In this document: positions 1 through 11,192 of the stretch, piece by piece
How positions within the stretch are numbered: the first letter of the stretch is position 1
How the letters are laid out: each line of letters starts with the position of its first letter
Notes under the pieces: model-generated
Told to the model about the DNA's origin: nothing
Databases searched by the model: none
The model's input: only the letters and a program-made list of their open reading frames with translations
NCBI GenBank assembly: GCA_949987705.1
Contig: CATLJY010000205.1
Location: 1 to 64,000 of the forward strand
Source of the DNA: Thereva unica
Taxonomy: Eukaryota > Arthropoda > Insecta > Diptera > Therevidae
Length of the DNA: 64,000 bases
Direction of reading: 5' to 3'
Position numbers and translations under genes: made by a program

Positions 1-645
1 GGGGGTTGTGAAGAAAATGGTAATCCGCCCTCTTGAGATGACGGCCACGGATCTAACCAGATATTGAGAATATTATATCGCTTATGGTATTCTACTTATG
101 ATACCCTTTCAATTGATACCTATGTCGAGGTGGTGGTGAAGAAATGGTAGTCCGCCATCTTGAGACGGCCGCCATGGATATAAAGACATAGCTTATTGTA
201 TTCTACTTATCATACCCTTTCATTTGATACCCATGTCGAGGGGGTTGTGAAGAAAATGGTAATGCGTCCTCTTGAGGTGGCCTCGGTGGATCTACCTATT
301 TATTGAGTATACTGTATTGCTTATTGTATTGTACTTATCATACCCTTTCATTTGATACCCATGTCGACGGGATTGTGAAGAAAATCGTAATCCGTCCTCT
401 TGAGATGACGGCCATGGATCTAACCAGATATTGAGTATATTATATCGCTTATGGTATTCTACTTATGATACCCTTTCAATTGATACCTATGTCGAGGTGG
501 TGGTGAAGAAATGGTAGTCCGCCCGCTTGAGACGGCCGCCATGGATATAAAGACATAGCTTATTGTATTCTACTTATCATACCCTTTCATTTGATACCCA
601 TGTCGAGGGGGTTTTGAAGAAAATGGTAATCATGGTACCATGCGT
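1..645. repeat. Tandem repeat array, about 120-bp units in a 367-bp higher-order repeat
   Basis: Units of about 112-127 bp alternate between two variants, so that the variant beginning GAGGTGGTGGTGAAGAAATG recurs 367 bp apart (near 126 and 493). Each unit carries the phrase CTTTCATTTGATACCCATGTC (or a close variant), also found in the 269-bp satellite at 19340-21702. The array runs off the left edge of the window and ends near 645, where the repeat breaks into unrelated sequence. It has no coding capacity. Confidence 0.9.
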
Positions 646-1771
646 ACACTTTGTGTTAATCATCGAAATGATAGGGAATGGTGTTTGACAACAAGAGTGC
701 TGGATTTGACTAACTTGAAACGAATGTCATATTTTTAGACATAAATTACGATTACGAACTCGGCATTTCAAAATTTTACTGTACATTTGTAGTGTGAACT
801 ACATGTTGTTTATAGTACCATAGTTGCGACTAACCACTTTAAATGAATACATTTTGTTTATCATCTAATGCCATCTGGTATCAACAGTTCGAGTAAACAC
901 TTTTCGACTAACTAGTAGCTCCATCTCATTTATTGAGTAATTTAAATAACTTAGAGCGCCATCTGACAGATTAATTTTGAGTACCCACTTTTTTAGCCTG
1001 AAGGAGAAGAAAAAAGTTCGATTCGAAATGTAAAAAATGTAAAAATAAAGAAAACGAAGAATGATAGGAAAAAAACTCATGGAATAATAAATTATTTATA
1101 TTGTGGTTATCGGTTACAAATGAAAAATTACCTATATTCCTTATAAAAAGGTGAGAAATCGAATAATTTTATAAAAAAAAAACACCTTGTTTTCCATGTT
1201 TAGGCGTAAATAAGGCATTTGCTGTTTGCCCTTACGAACTCGGCAAACTACCGCTTGCCTTGATATAAATTTTTATCAAATAAGTATAAATAAATATAAA
1301 TAAAATTTTTTTTTATCAAAATTGTATAGTCATAGATACAATTTTAAAATCTTACTATGATTAGAAAAAAATATATTATAATAAATAAATTTTTTAGCTA
1401 GCGAATAAATAATAGATAACAAGAGATCAACAAACCAAGGACCGTTCCACCCTTCGTTCAACATATACATTTTTTAGATATTTTCCTCAGCCATGCAATA
1501 GAAAACATATAAAGAACACCGCCAACATTAATTATAAACGAAAGTTTACGATCTATTTTCAAAAGATAGTAAACTTTCTTTTCTAAGGGGGTAGGTGTTA
1601 TGAGCGAGCATCCACCTATACACCCACAAGCGTCCACTCGCTCATCACCCAGTTATCCGATAAGGCCTCCACGGCCACGTGCATAACATCATTCGCCAAA
1701 TGGTAATAATTTATAAACCAAAGGCAAAATTCTCACGACACGAATCGAAGGGCACATGTGGAATATATATA
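646..1771. other. Non-coding AT-rich interval
   Basis: I see no gene here. The short phrase ACGAACTCGGCA occurs twice (about 745 and 1234). A clean hairpin lies at 1540-1578: a 10-bp stem GAAAGTTTAC / GTAAACTTTC, a mismatch, then ATCT/AGAT. Just after it, about 1601-1650, TGAGCGAG and CTCGCTCA form a second, looser inverted pair. These may be remains of an older element. Confidence 0.5.
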
Positions 1772-1773
1772 TA

Positions 1774-2527
1774 GAGTGCTCCATCTTTTATGTCGGTATG
1801 TAAACACTGAATAACTTTCACATTTACCAACCGATTGAGTGCATCAGATATGTTTTGGAAACGTAAATTCAGTACAATTTTTGCCATGGATCGCTTCACA
1901 CCGAAATAACGCGCTGAAATAGTGACACTTTACATCGAAAACAGTCGTTCCGCAAAACCATAATTGGGCCATATTTTTTAAAGAAAACGAAACTGTCAAT
2001 GGACAGCGATATCGGTAGATGTTGGCTCATTATGTCTGCCCGCAAATGCGTGAGAAAGGTCAGATGGTTACGGGTTTCAACAAGACGGTGCACCATGCCA
2101 CACTGCAGACGCAACAATTGCATTTCTGCAACGAAAATTCCCGGGACGTCTGGTGTCAAAAAGTCACCTCTTTGGCCACCCAGATCACCTGATTTAACCC
2201 CCCCCCCCCCCCGCCCCGACTTCTTTTTGTTGGGTTATCTCAAAAGCAAGGTTTACGCCAACCAGCCTCAAACTATTGACGAGCTCAAGGCAAACATTCG
2301 TGCTGAAATCGACGCTATAACACCCGAGATGTTCAGAAAGGTAATGGCAAACGCAGAAAAAAGGAGTCGTTTTGTAATTGCCACTTAAATGATATTGTTT
2401 TCAAAAACTAGTCCAAAAAAATTGTAAGGAACCAAACTGAATAAAAATACATCACTTATAGAAATCGGTTGTTTTTTCTCAAAGTTATTCAATGTTTACA
2501 TACCGACATAAAAGATGGAGCACCCTG
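1774..2527 (+). mobile_element. Short mariner-type (IS630/Tc1-mariner) element with TIRs
   Basis: The left end (GAG-TGCTCCATCTTTTATG, from 1774) and the reverse complement of the right end (CAGGGTGCTCCATC, ending 2527) match over about 45 bases, apart from one missing base at the left tip and a few mismatches. Both are flanked by TA (1772-1773 and 2528-2529), the expected target duplication. At 754 bp it is far shorter than a full mariner (about 1.3 kb), so the 5' half of the transposase has been lost. It abuts a non-LTR reverse-transcriptase tail on the right and has probably inserted beside or into it. Confidence 0.85.
1960..2390 (+). pseudogene. Mariner transposase, C-terminal half, broken
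   Basis: The protein catalysed cut-and-paste transposition. What remains is the region around the second and third catalytic aspartates: a QQDGAPCHTA block near 2070-2110 and a WPPRSPDLTP...PDFF block near 2175-2228, then a C-terminal KSKVY...PQTIDELKANI tail ending in TAA at 2386-2388. The reading frame changes near 2060 and again near 2160, there is an in-frame stop near 2010, and the second catalytic block is interrupted by a run of about 15 C at 2199. The first catalytic block and the DNA-binding domain are absent. The element is dead. Confidence 0.85.
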
Positions 2528-2529
2528 TA

Positions 2530-2977
2530 TATCCGTAGGAATGTAGCAGCACTGACAAAATTTTATCGCTACTATCATAGTGACTGTTCCTCCGAGTTAA
2601 ACGCTCTCCTGCCTCCAGGGCAATCTTATACCCGCAACACCAGATTAGCCCACTCGTCTCATTCCCTTCACCTGCAACTACCCCTTTTACGCACTCAACA
2701 AGATATGAATTCGTTTGTAAATAGAACAACTCGACTGTGGAATAACCTCTCGCAGTTAGTATTTCCGAACTCCTACAACATCCAAGAGTTCAAACGCAGG
2801 GTTCATCACCACTTTCTTCAATACCCCCCCGTACCTTTTAATCCTTAACCTATACCCCCCTCATCCCTCCTCCGTACTAAGCTTACTGCTAGACATTGTA
2901 CCATGACGTGACAAATGACATGACGGACTAGTAGTACAAAGGGTGACCCCTAAGCTTAGCACTGCCACATAAAAAAA
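2530..2977 (+). pseudogene. Non-LTR retrotransposon: C-terminal RT tail and 3' end
   Basis: The frame from about 2530 to the TAA at 2846-2848 reads as the region after the reverse-transcriptase domain of insect Jockey/CR1-type elements: RRNVAAL..FYRYYH, then LPLLRTQQDMNSF and TRLWNNLSQLVFP. It is followed by a C-rich 3' untranslated stretch ending in a run of eight A at about 2970-2977. Everything upstream is missing or replaced by the mariner. The clade is uncertain. Confidence 0.75.
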
Positions 2978-4159
2978 ACATGACAAACGACCATGAATTT
3001 ATGAAATTTTGCAGAGCTGCCAACCCTTAAAATTAAAGAAAACAGAACAAAATTATAAAAGCTCTGGATTTTCCAATGAAATGTGTCTTGGATATGGTTG
3101 TTACACAAGCTATTTTTGTATCACAGATTTTGATCCAAATCTTTTTTGGATCAAGTTGTTGTTGTTGGTTTGCTTGAAAGTTAATGATCTGAGTGGGATC
3201 ACGGTGTAAAAAGAACGCAACTATTATCAACATTGGTAATTGTGGTTATAGTTTGTGTTGGAGCAACTCCTATGTTAATAGTTGATACTGGACGTGATTT
3301 AGACAAACTATTAGACCATTTATATTTCCTTATGCTGGTGGCATTGATGGGTACCGTGCAAACAATTATTGTAATTTTTTTTTGCATCTTGGTTTTTGCC
3401 TAAATAAGATAATACGAAAATAGAAAGACACAAAGAAACGATTATACATACATTACTTACCTCAAGATTACTGTTGTTGTGGTTACATTTTTGTTACAAA
3501 ACAATTTTCATATTTGCGTTAAGTTTTCCGTTCAAAAACAGAACACCGAAGAAGACACAATAGTATATTGGTGCCTGTTGTACTTTATTCTGATATCTGA
3601 ATTTCTAATTTAATTGCTGTTAATATTAATTCTTAATATTATGTAGTTATATTTATCTGTAAATTTGGTTGTTCATTGGTGCAAATGTTTTTTCTTGTTG
3701 TTTCCGGACAATTAGTTTTCTCTGAAATTGAACCTGGTTTTGTAATTGAGTTTGTAAAAGGACGAGGCGGTTTTGGTACCAAATACGGCGCGTTTTACAA
3801 ATTTTTTTTTAACGAAGTTGTATAGACTTGTGTAATTGTAGAGTAAATTTTGTTTTATTTGCGTATGATGAAATTGTTGCATCTGACATCCAGTGAATAT
3901 TGTTATTAATTCTTCTTGTGTTATTTCGTTGTCCTTTTTTTTAAATAAAAAAAGAAACTAAATATTTATAATGATGAACATAAATTGCTAGATTTTTTTG
4001 GGAATGGTTGGGGCGGAATGTATTTCTTTCAGGGTTCTTAAGTAGTGCTTTTCCCTAACATTAGGATCGGCGGTTGGGGAGGATAGGAGTTCCGATTTGT
4101 TTTATGTTTGGGATTGCGCTCTTAGTCAGGCTTTTCCTGGCTTCTGGGTGAGGGGGAAC
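2978..4159. other. Interval without recognisable gene
   Basis: The sequence is T-rich on the plus strand. The short open frames at 3009-3387 show no domain I recognise and overlap on both strands, so I do not call them. GTT-repeat stretches near 3155-3170 and several oligo-T tracts suggest decayed non-coding or element sequence. Confidence 0.4.
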
Positions 4160-4634
4160 CTCGGAATTCTGGGGACCGGAGCCATACTCTGCCATTGGCA
4201 GAGGGTTGGTAAGGAACTACATCGAGAAATGGGTCGCTGAGGAACACCGGAGACGGTGGGACGCTATGACCACGTGTAGGCAGGCAAAGATGGTGCTTAC
4301 GCTGCCGATTACCGCAGCCAGAAGAAGGATCCTGCATATGCAAAGGAGAACCCTCAGATGGTTGGTGGCACTGATTACAGGACACGGATGTTTCAGGTAT
4401 CACCTAAAAAGAATGGGAATTCTGGAGGATGACACCTGTCGGATGTGCCTGGAGGAACCTGAGACGGCCACACACATAGTGTGTCACTGTCCGGCGGTGG
4501 CGAGGAAAAGGGATGCCATAACTGGACTCCAGTGGATGGAGGACATGAGGCAGACTCCCTTCAATCAGCTGCTTGCGATAACTAGGGGAGTCGAAGTAAG
4601 GGAGCAATGGGACAACCCACTGCAACCCCAATAA
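4160..4634 (+). pseudogene. Non-LTR retrotransposon: C-terminal domain after RNase H
   Basis: The frame reads EFWGPEPYSAIGRG then the recognised tail: QAKMVLTLPITAARRRIL, LRWLVALITGHGCFRYHL and the zinc-binding CRMCLEEPETATHIVCHCP (C-x2-C...H-x3-C-type), ending in TAA at 4632-4634. This block follows the RNase H domain in I/R1-type insect non-LTR elements. The open part begins after a TGA just upstream of about 4160. The reverse transcriptase and endonuclease are absent, as expected for a 5'-truncated insertion. Confidence 0.8.
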
Positions 4635-5039
4635 GATGACTCTAGGCAGAGGGACGAAAAGGGACCCGCAAATAGTGGTCTGATTCGGTATCCCTCGAAA
4701 ATCTATATATATGCTGTTACATGGTTGGGGGACGCCTCTAATGTGAGTTGCGGCTAATAAAAAGTTATAGAGGACAGTTGTTTACACACTTCGACGACGA
4801 CCAGACGTAAAGTTCCTCGCGAGCAATAAATAAATATAAAAGACAAAATAAGATCCTTTTTTAAGTAAACGCGGTTGGAACGGTCAGTTTTGTTTTAATT
4901 ATAGTAGTGAATAAAATAGAAAGGAATTATAATAATTTAGAAATATTAAAGAGTGCTATTGATAAAAAATAAAGAAAGGAAAGACGAAGTGTACTGTGTT
5001 GTTTATTTCGTGAAGTGAGAATCAATTAAAGGGCAGGTG
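4635..5039 (+). other. Probable 3' UTR of the non-LTR fragment and unassigned sequence
   Basis: After the stop codon the sequence stays GC-balanced to about 4800 and then turns A-rich (AATAAATAAATATAAAAG near 4825). This fits a 3' untranslated region and tail. From about 4860 to 5039 I recognise nothing. The boundary with the Pao-like remnant is placed where its RNase H frame ends. Confidence 0.4.
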
Positions 5040-5096
5040 AATTTCTCCGGACTGGAAAGTACTCCCTAGTCCCTTGTTGTGGGAAAAAGAACGAGC

Positions 5097-6246
5097 TCAG
5101 AACACTGCTAATAACGCTGCAGTCAGCCCTAATTTAGGCAAGGTAAGTTCTTTCGAATTACCTGACTTTATCGGTGCTACTCTACCTTTTGCACATAACA
5201 AAACAATATTAATATTTCCTTTTCGATCATTGCTTCTAATAAACGCCACTATCCCATATGCTTTCATAGTAGCATCAGCAAATACATGTATTGTCATTTC
5301 ATCTGAAGAAGAGTATAAAGCTGACCTTGGTATCGTCATCTCTTTTGCCTCTAACAAACTCCTAACGCAGCTGTTCCAGTCTTCATTTAACTCTTCAGGT
5401 AGCTCTTGATCCCATTCTAATTGCCTTTTCCAGACTAACTGAAAGAGGATTTTTATTTTTATTACTACAGGAACCAATATTCCATGCGGGAGCGATTGTT
5501 CTTAGAATGTTCCGTTTAGTTCCCTTCTTCCTATCAGGGTACAGGAGTTTCTCAATTGACTCAAAAGGGATTCCAATCTCGTCGCTGCAAACATACCATT
5601 TAAGACCCAAAACTTTCTGAACGTCTGGACTACTATCAAATTTACCAAATCTTCTCAATTTTTTGGTGTTCCACTTCCGTAAATGCATGCCTGCCTTGCC
5701 CATAATAAGTAAGGATTCTTCGTATAATTGTTGACACTCCTCTTCTGTGTCTAAACTTAGTACCAGATCATCCATGTAAAACCATCTCTAAAGCCAAGCA
5801 CAGGTGAATGGAAGGTTCTTCTCTTCGAAATCCAGACGCACGAGTATAGTAGCAGCCAATAGGAATGGGCTCGAAGATACTTCGCATGTCATTCTTATCA
5901 TTCTATAAATTTGGACCTCTGGTAACTTATCGTTTGCTGACATTTTCTTCGCGTACCAAATAAAACGATGACTATCACAGTCTTCCTTTTGTAGCTGAAT
6001 CTGTAAAAATGGCTTTTCTATATCGACAACTACTTCATATTTTCCAAAACGAAAATTCAAACAAATTTTGAAAACATCGGGAAACAAGTTGGCACCTACA
6101 CATAGGTGATCATTCAAAGAAGGCATACCTGGTTCATGAGACGACGCATCAAAAACAATTCTTATTTTTGTGGTTGTACTTTCCTCCTTATACACCGGTC
6201 GATGCGGAATGTAAAATATTCTCTTTGAAGGTTCTTTATCATCCAC
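5097..6246 (-). pseudogene. Pao-like pol: reverse transcriptase and start of RNase H
   Basis: Three minus frames (6246-5788, 5775-5395, 5477-5097) cover the reverse transcriptase and the beginning of RNase H. Visible motifs are YIPHRPVYKEESTTTKIRIV at the start, VVVDIEKPFLQI, MDDLVLSLDTEEE in place of the YVDD active site, and FADATMKAYGIVAF for RNase H. Frameshifts lie near 5780 and 5480. The frame stops within RNase H, so the integrase is lost and the copy is inactive. Confidence 0.85.
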
Positions 6247-7061
6247 TGCAGGCTCTGCAATTCCGTTTGATATAAGCTACCTCATTTCTCGGTCATAATT
6301 AAAAAACTCTGTGGTATTTCTCAACAAACGCTTAGTCAACGAATTCAATCTTCAAAGCGCTTGTCCCTTATTACTATTAAATTCACTCCTTGAATCTATC
6401 CATGGTAACTTAGCTACGTATCGGGAACTTTCTCTTGTAATGCAATCTCTTATTAAACGCTGGGTTATTAACAAATTTTCCTCTTCTTCTTGTCTAATTC
6501 CAATCGCTTACAATGGCCAAAAATTAGATAAATCATCTGGATCTAAATTAGACATGCACAACATACTATTTGAAGTATATTCCGCGCTTGATGTGCTTTG
6601 GCATCCGTATGTTTTTAACTGAGGAGATCCTTGTAACGTCTAACCAAAAATGGTCTCTACAGCTCTTAGCCTGCCAGATATTCGCTTTTGCCTTCCGGTG
6701 GCTATGGTCCAATAGTAGTCTGAGCGTAATAGAAGACTCAATCCCTCTGATTTCTCTACTTCAACAACCTGCGTATCAGCGAGCTTCAGTCTTAAAAATG
6801 AAGTACAATTGGCATCTGGAGGCTTCAGCATATCAACACAAATATCTGGGACATAAATGGCTTCAATTTCTACACTATTATGATCATACTGGCTTTTTAA
6901 AATAACCTTAACTTTATCAAATTTTCGGAAAGGTGTCTTCTATGCATTACCAAATGACATAACTGACAAATTTATAGTTTCGATTATGTTTAAATTCAGT
7001 TGTGTCACAACACTTCCACGGATGTATGTGTGTTGGCTGCCTCCATCAATTACCATGCGAA

Positions 7062-7376
7062 TTAACAGATTCTCCTCCGTACTGGAGATGCTACTAGGCA
7101 ACATGCAGTCTTTAAATACACATCACAATGCTCTTCCAAATTATTAGTACAAAGATTCAAAACTTGTTTCGTGTCAGGGTTACTGTTAGCACTACAAGAC
7201 GAACTTCTTTGCCCCTTGATGACATGTGCTGATGAGATTTTCGAACTCAGCAAACTACACATGAAAGTAACATGTCTTCCCTTGCAATTTTTGCAAATTA
7301 TCCATTTTAAACGACACTTCTGCGAAGTATGCCCGTCCTTAGTGCAACGAAAACATTTGCCAGTTTTCCTCAGCAA
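7062..7376 (-). pseudogene. Pao-like gag zinc knuckles
   Basis: The minus frame carries CFRCTKDGHTSQKC (C-x2-C-x4-H-x4-C) followed by CKNCKGRHVTFMC, the paired zinc knuckles at the C-terminal end of BEL/Pao gag that bind element RNA. It is out of frame with the upstream gag (7553) and the downstream protease-like segment (6831-6640, with SDYYWTIATG and AVETIFG). At least two further breaks therefore lie in this stretch. Confidence 0.75.
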
Positions 7377-7552
7377 ATCTCTTTTTCCGCTTAGCGATAG
7401 ACTAGTGGCTCTGCATTCACTGTAGGATGATCGACAGATTTACAAAATAAACAAATTTCATGTTTATTCATCGATATTAACCCTGCCGCAGTAGTTGGGT
7501 TATTGCTTTGAATAACAACGCTGTTGTACTTAGATTTTTCCGCCAACGCCTT

Positions 7553-8594
7553 TTATAAAGACGCAACTTCTCTCTTTAGAAGCCTCAAAAGGTTCTGAAT
7601 CTGAATATCACCATATTCCGAAATCATAGAGCTCCTACTTCCTGATGGGTGTAATTCTTCAATATCCGACTTTCCATCCGTTTCCTTTCGGTGAAAATCT
7701 ATTCTTAATTCGTTTGGTAAGCAGCGCAATAAAACTGATTTTAACTTCACACAATATTGACTTGAAGAGACTTTTAAAGCTGTTAGAAATCGGGTACAAG
7801 ACATGACCGTATTGTATAACGCACGCAATCCATTAACATCACCCTTGGATTGAACTGCCTTTAAGGAAATCAATTGTTGCATGTGTTTATCTATCAGGGT
7901 TTCAGTATTTCCAAACTGTTCTTGCAATAGAGCGATAGTTGCATCGTAACAACTTGATGTTGGTGTGAATCCAGAAATGGTAATTTTTGCACCCCCTATT
8001 AAGACAGACTCCAAATTATTAAATTTTTCGGAACCCAACAAGTTAGGATTCTCGTGCACGGCAACTCGGAATTGCTCCCAAAATGGTAGCCATTCCTCAT
8101 GATTCCCAGCAAATTTTCTAATCTGCAAGTTGGGAAGAGTAGAAGTCGAGACACTTGAAACGGGCGCTGCGTTCAGGGGTATCGGAAATAGGTAAAGGTT
8201 TCTTTTGAACCTTTAGAAGTCTTGAATTCAGCTTTGCCAAAATTCCAACAGCTAAATCCTCGTATTCCGCATCCCTTTCAACTTCTTTTTCATTATCCTG
8301 TAAATTTATTAAATTTTTATTAAGGATATCCAAATTTTTGTCGCAAAGACATTCATGTGCAGCTCTTATTCGTTGTACAAAAGATGAGAGTTCTTCTTCT
8401 ATTTCATCGAATTTTTCCGAATTTTGATCAATTATAAAAGATTCCTCGGACTTTAAATCAGCGCTGCTGCAGGCTTGCACAACTTCGTGACTTGGCTGCG
8501 ATAAGCCGAACGCGCGGAAATCTCCATGATTACCGTTACCTTCACGCGTTTCTTTAAATGAATGAAAAGTTTGCTCGATTAAATTACACGACAA
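7553..8594 (-). pseudogene. Pao-like gag (DUF1759-type), two overlapping frames
   Basis: Two minus-strand frames, 8594-8118 and 8128-7553, together form a gag protein. The first is a charged, coiled-coil-like N-terminal region rich in E, D and L. The second begins with a capsid-like domain (FAGNHEEWLPFWEQFRVAVH, then LLGSEKFNNLESVL and IALLQEQFGN), matching the DUF1759 domain of BEL/Pao gag. The frames overlap by 11 bases, so a single frameshift separates them. Gag forms the particle that packages element RNA. Confidence 0.75.
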
Positions 8595-8640
8595 CGTGTC
8601 GTTCCCGTCCCGGGTTTCGGCACGAAAATGTAATAAAAAG

Positions 8641-9169
8641 GGTAAAAATTAGGGAGTAGATATGCTATGCCGGTTCTAGCGCAATTTAACATGGGGTTTT
8701 ACATGTAACCCCTAGATTCACCTTTTTCGCCATCTTGGATTTTCTTCGCTGTGCCAATTGGTTTGTGACGTCACATGGTCATGTACGAGAGAAAGAAAGG
8801 GCAAGTGAATGTGCGTGTTTGTGTGTGATGCTGGGTCACGGCCGGTGGCCTGGTCTCAGCGGGGGCGGCGGCCTCGGCGGGGCTGCGGCGGGGTCCTCGG
8901 CTGAGGCTGTTGCGGGCTCCTCGGCTGGGGCCTCGGCGGCGTCACTTTGATTGGCAGGTGGTCTTGTTTGGTTCAAAGGTGTTCACTCGCGGGTGGCTTT
9001 TTTATGTCACTTTGATTGACATGCATCTGCTTCTCATTATAAGAAGAAAGGATATTAATTATTAACATATAATTCATATAATATATAATTTATAATAACA
9101 AAATATTACCTGAGAACAATCAAAGTATTTATTTGAAAGCAAAATAGCTGTATGTATCAAGCGAATCTA
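8641..9169. other. Promoter-like and GC-rich stretch beside the Pao remnant
   Basis: The piece contains TGACGTCA (about 8767-8774, a perfect CRE-type palindrome) and, from about 8840 to 8950, a very GC-rich stretch of repeated CTCGGC/GGCGG words that stands out from AT-rich surroundings. It may belong to the 5' LTR of the Pao-like remnant, which would start at 8630, but no second LTR copy is available for comparison. A 71-codon frame through the GC-rich part is low-complexity (Gly/Ala/Ser) and not convincing. Confidence 0.35.
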
Positions 9170-9490
9170 AAAGCAAAGTGACAGGAAATCAAACTTGAAG
9201 AAAGGCCAGGAGCACGATTGTTGATCTTGATCGCATTTAGTATAAGAAAAAACAAATAACACTCATACTCTCGGTGGAAGCAGCCAAGCGAATTGTTTTT
9301 GTCAGATATCTTTTTTCACTTGCAACAAAATCTGCTAGAGTGCATAGCTTTTGCAAAAGCTTTTCGTTCAAACAGACAACTTACTCCTTTTTTATATAGG
9401 AAGCCTCTGCCTAGTCGGAAGATGCCAATTGGAATTATAATTTATGTGTTTTTACATATACTCAAGAAGGGTTTCTAAGTATATTAAAAT
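9170..9490. repeat. Diverged repeat, left copy (related to 11470-11719)
   Basis: Words in this stretch recur in the same order at 11470-11719: AAGCAAAGTGACAGGAA / AAGCAAAGTAACAGGAA, then AGTATAAGAAAAA.CAAA, then ACTTGCA.CAAA.TC.GCTA, then CATATACTC.AAGGG. The two copies flank the Helentron coding fragment (10086-11192) and may be ends or non-autonomous relatives of it. The right copy is split at 11719/32133 by the outer BEL. Confidence 0.55.
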
Positions 9491-10085
9491 CTTTTGCACA
9501 TGCGTATCTGTTACCTAGAAAAAAATTTACATCGAATTCTTGTTTCATTTAAGAATGAAATTTCTTAATTAGGTGTAACCATAGATCGAGATTAATAATA
9601 AATAACACTCCAAAAATATACTGCCTTTTGCTGTTGTCCGGTAAAAAAACACATTTTTCTCCAACTAGCTGTGCTAGTAAAAGAATAGGATAGAAGAGGA
9701 ACATATTTTAGTAGTGTAGCAGAAATATTAAAACCAGCCATCCTATATTTTTTATTATTAACAGCAATTGATATTATTTTTAATAAAAAAAATTGTTGTC
9801 TGTAAAGAGGGTTTACGGACGATAGTTTAACGTGACAACGTCATGAGAAAACATTGATGAAATGATTGCATACTTTTATGAATAAAATTGAATCATTTAT
9901 ATTAAATTATCATTATTTTGTATGGATACAAAAAGGAGTGAAATGAAATATTCATTTTGATTGATAAATTAGCTTTTATTTGCACTAATGAATTCAAATA
10001 TGTTTATTACTTTAATGAACAGATTATTTACAAGGAGCAATGTGTAGTAACAAATTCGTTTACAGCTTTTATACATGTCTGATAT
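9491..10085. other. Interval without recognisable gene
   Basis: AT-rich, with no coding signal. A short hairpin (TTTCATTT AAG AATGAAA-like) lies near 9543-9562. It lies downstream of the Helentron frame on the minus strand and may contain that element's 3' end, but I could not identify a terminal hairpin with certainty. Confidence 0.35.
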
Positions 10086-11192
10086 TTAACTTGCAATCTG
10101 TGTTATTCTGTTAAGGATAAGTCGATGATAGGAAAAGTATGAAATCAATGGGAGTGTTTCAAGTGTAATGGGCCTTGAAAAAGTCAAATCGAGGGTTGTT
10201 CCTCTCAGCGTTGTTGACTTAGTAACATCTGATGTGCATTCGAGATTGTACATATCCTTCATGAATTTGAGGAATGTATCATCATTTTTCACGTTTTTGT
10301 TGAAGTCGCCACAAAGAAGAATTGGTACATTGGTATCAACTTGCATGATCGGATGCACATACTGCCTGTTATGCACGTACGGAAAGAGTGCTTGGTGCAG
10401 CAATACCCTAATGTTTGAGACACTTGCTCCAGGATGAATATACACTGCGCCAAGTACAATTTTAAAAGTTGTATCAGCAGTGAAGCATGTAATTTCAGCC
10501 AAGCAGACCTCGCCTGTGTTTCTGATGAGACGAGTTGTGTCCGACAATTCAACGTGGAGAACTTTGGCCGTGGATGTTGATGTTAATTTTCGATAGATTG
10601 CCACTCCACCAGCTGCGTTGGTATCAGAATCCGATCGATTATTCTGCCTGGTTATACATTCATAATTATTGATTGGAACTGGATCAAAATTGTCACGCAT
10701 CCACGTTTCAGTCAATACCAAATAATCCGATCTTGGTATCACGGGATCCGTTTCAATATCGGCGAAGTGCGCAGACAAACTCTGAACATTAAGGTTTGTC
10801 ACTACAGTTTGCCCAGCGTTGTTACCGTCATCACAAAATTTCACTGCTTTCGAAGTGATTGTTTGAAGGGCGTGTCCACGGAGTCGAATGTATTTGTTAC
10901 GGACATCTCGCGTAGTCTGTGAGTCGTTCCCATCCCGTCCGTGTTTGAAGATAAAAGGCGCATCTTTTTCCGTGATGATGTGCAAGCCGTCTATATTCGT
11001 TACCCGACTCAGCGCCACGTTCACCAACTGTTGTGGTTGCTCCGAGGAGTATTTATAAACAATAACAGTAAATGTCCCACCTTGCCACTTGTGAATGGTA
11101 AAAGCACAAGCAGGAACGCAAGGAAACTGTTTTCGTTTGCATTTCACAGTTTTCGTCAGTGTAATGTTCACTATTTTCTTATACACCGGCAC
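10086..11192 (-). pseudogene. Helentron PIF1-like helicase tail fused to endonuclease
   Basis: The 368-codon frame begins inside the C-terminal part of a PIF1-type helicase: FTIHKWQGGTF, then QLVNVALSRVTNIDGLHI. After a linker it continues into an endonuclease/exonuclease/phosphatase domain (about residues 130-368) with NVQSLSAH, LVLTETW and LLCGDFNKNV. This helicase-endonuclease fusion marks Helentrons, a branch of Helitron rolling-circle transposons. The Rep nuclease and most of the helicase are missing, and the usual SDH motif reads SYHRL near the end. Neighbouring repeats at 9170-9490 and 11470-11719 may be part of the same element. Confidence 0.85.

Larger units (their letters stand above)
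5040..8640 (-). mobile_element. Pao-like BEL/Pao LTR retrotransposon remnant
   Basis: Read on the minus strand, the order is gag (8594 to about 7550), zinc knuckles (7376-7062), protease C-terminal part (about 6831-6640), reverse transcriptase (6246 to about 5500) and the start of RNase H (to 5097). RNase H is cut off near 5097, and integrase and 3' LTR are missing. At 8612-8630 the minus strand reads TCGTGCCGAAACCCGGGA just after a CA, which could be a primer-binding site with the 5' LTR beginning at 8630. No matching LTR is visible at the left end. Its protein motifs differ from the other BEL copies here, suggesting the Pao clade. Confidence 0.75.

Noticed and set aside
6311..6905. Plus-strand frames opposite the Pao-like pol
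   Set aside because: They are shadows of the minus-strand reverse-transcriptase and protease region, which has clear motifs.
8735..8950. 71-codon frame with Gly/Ala/Ser-rich end
   Set aside because: Its second half is the GC-rich low-complexity stretch and its first half shows no domain. It is kept only as a composition oddity.
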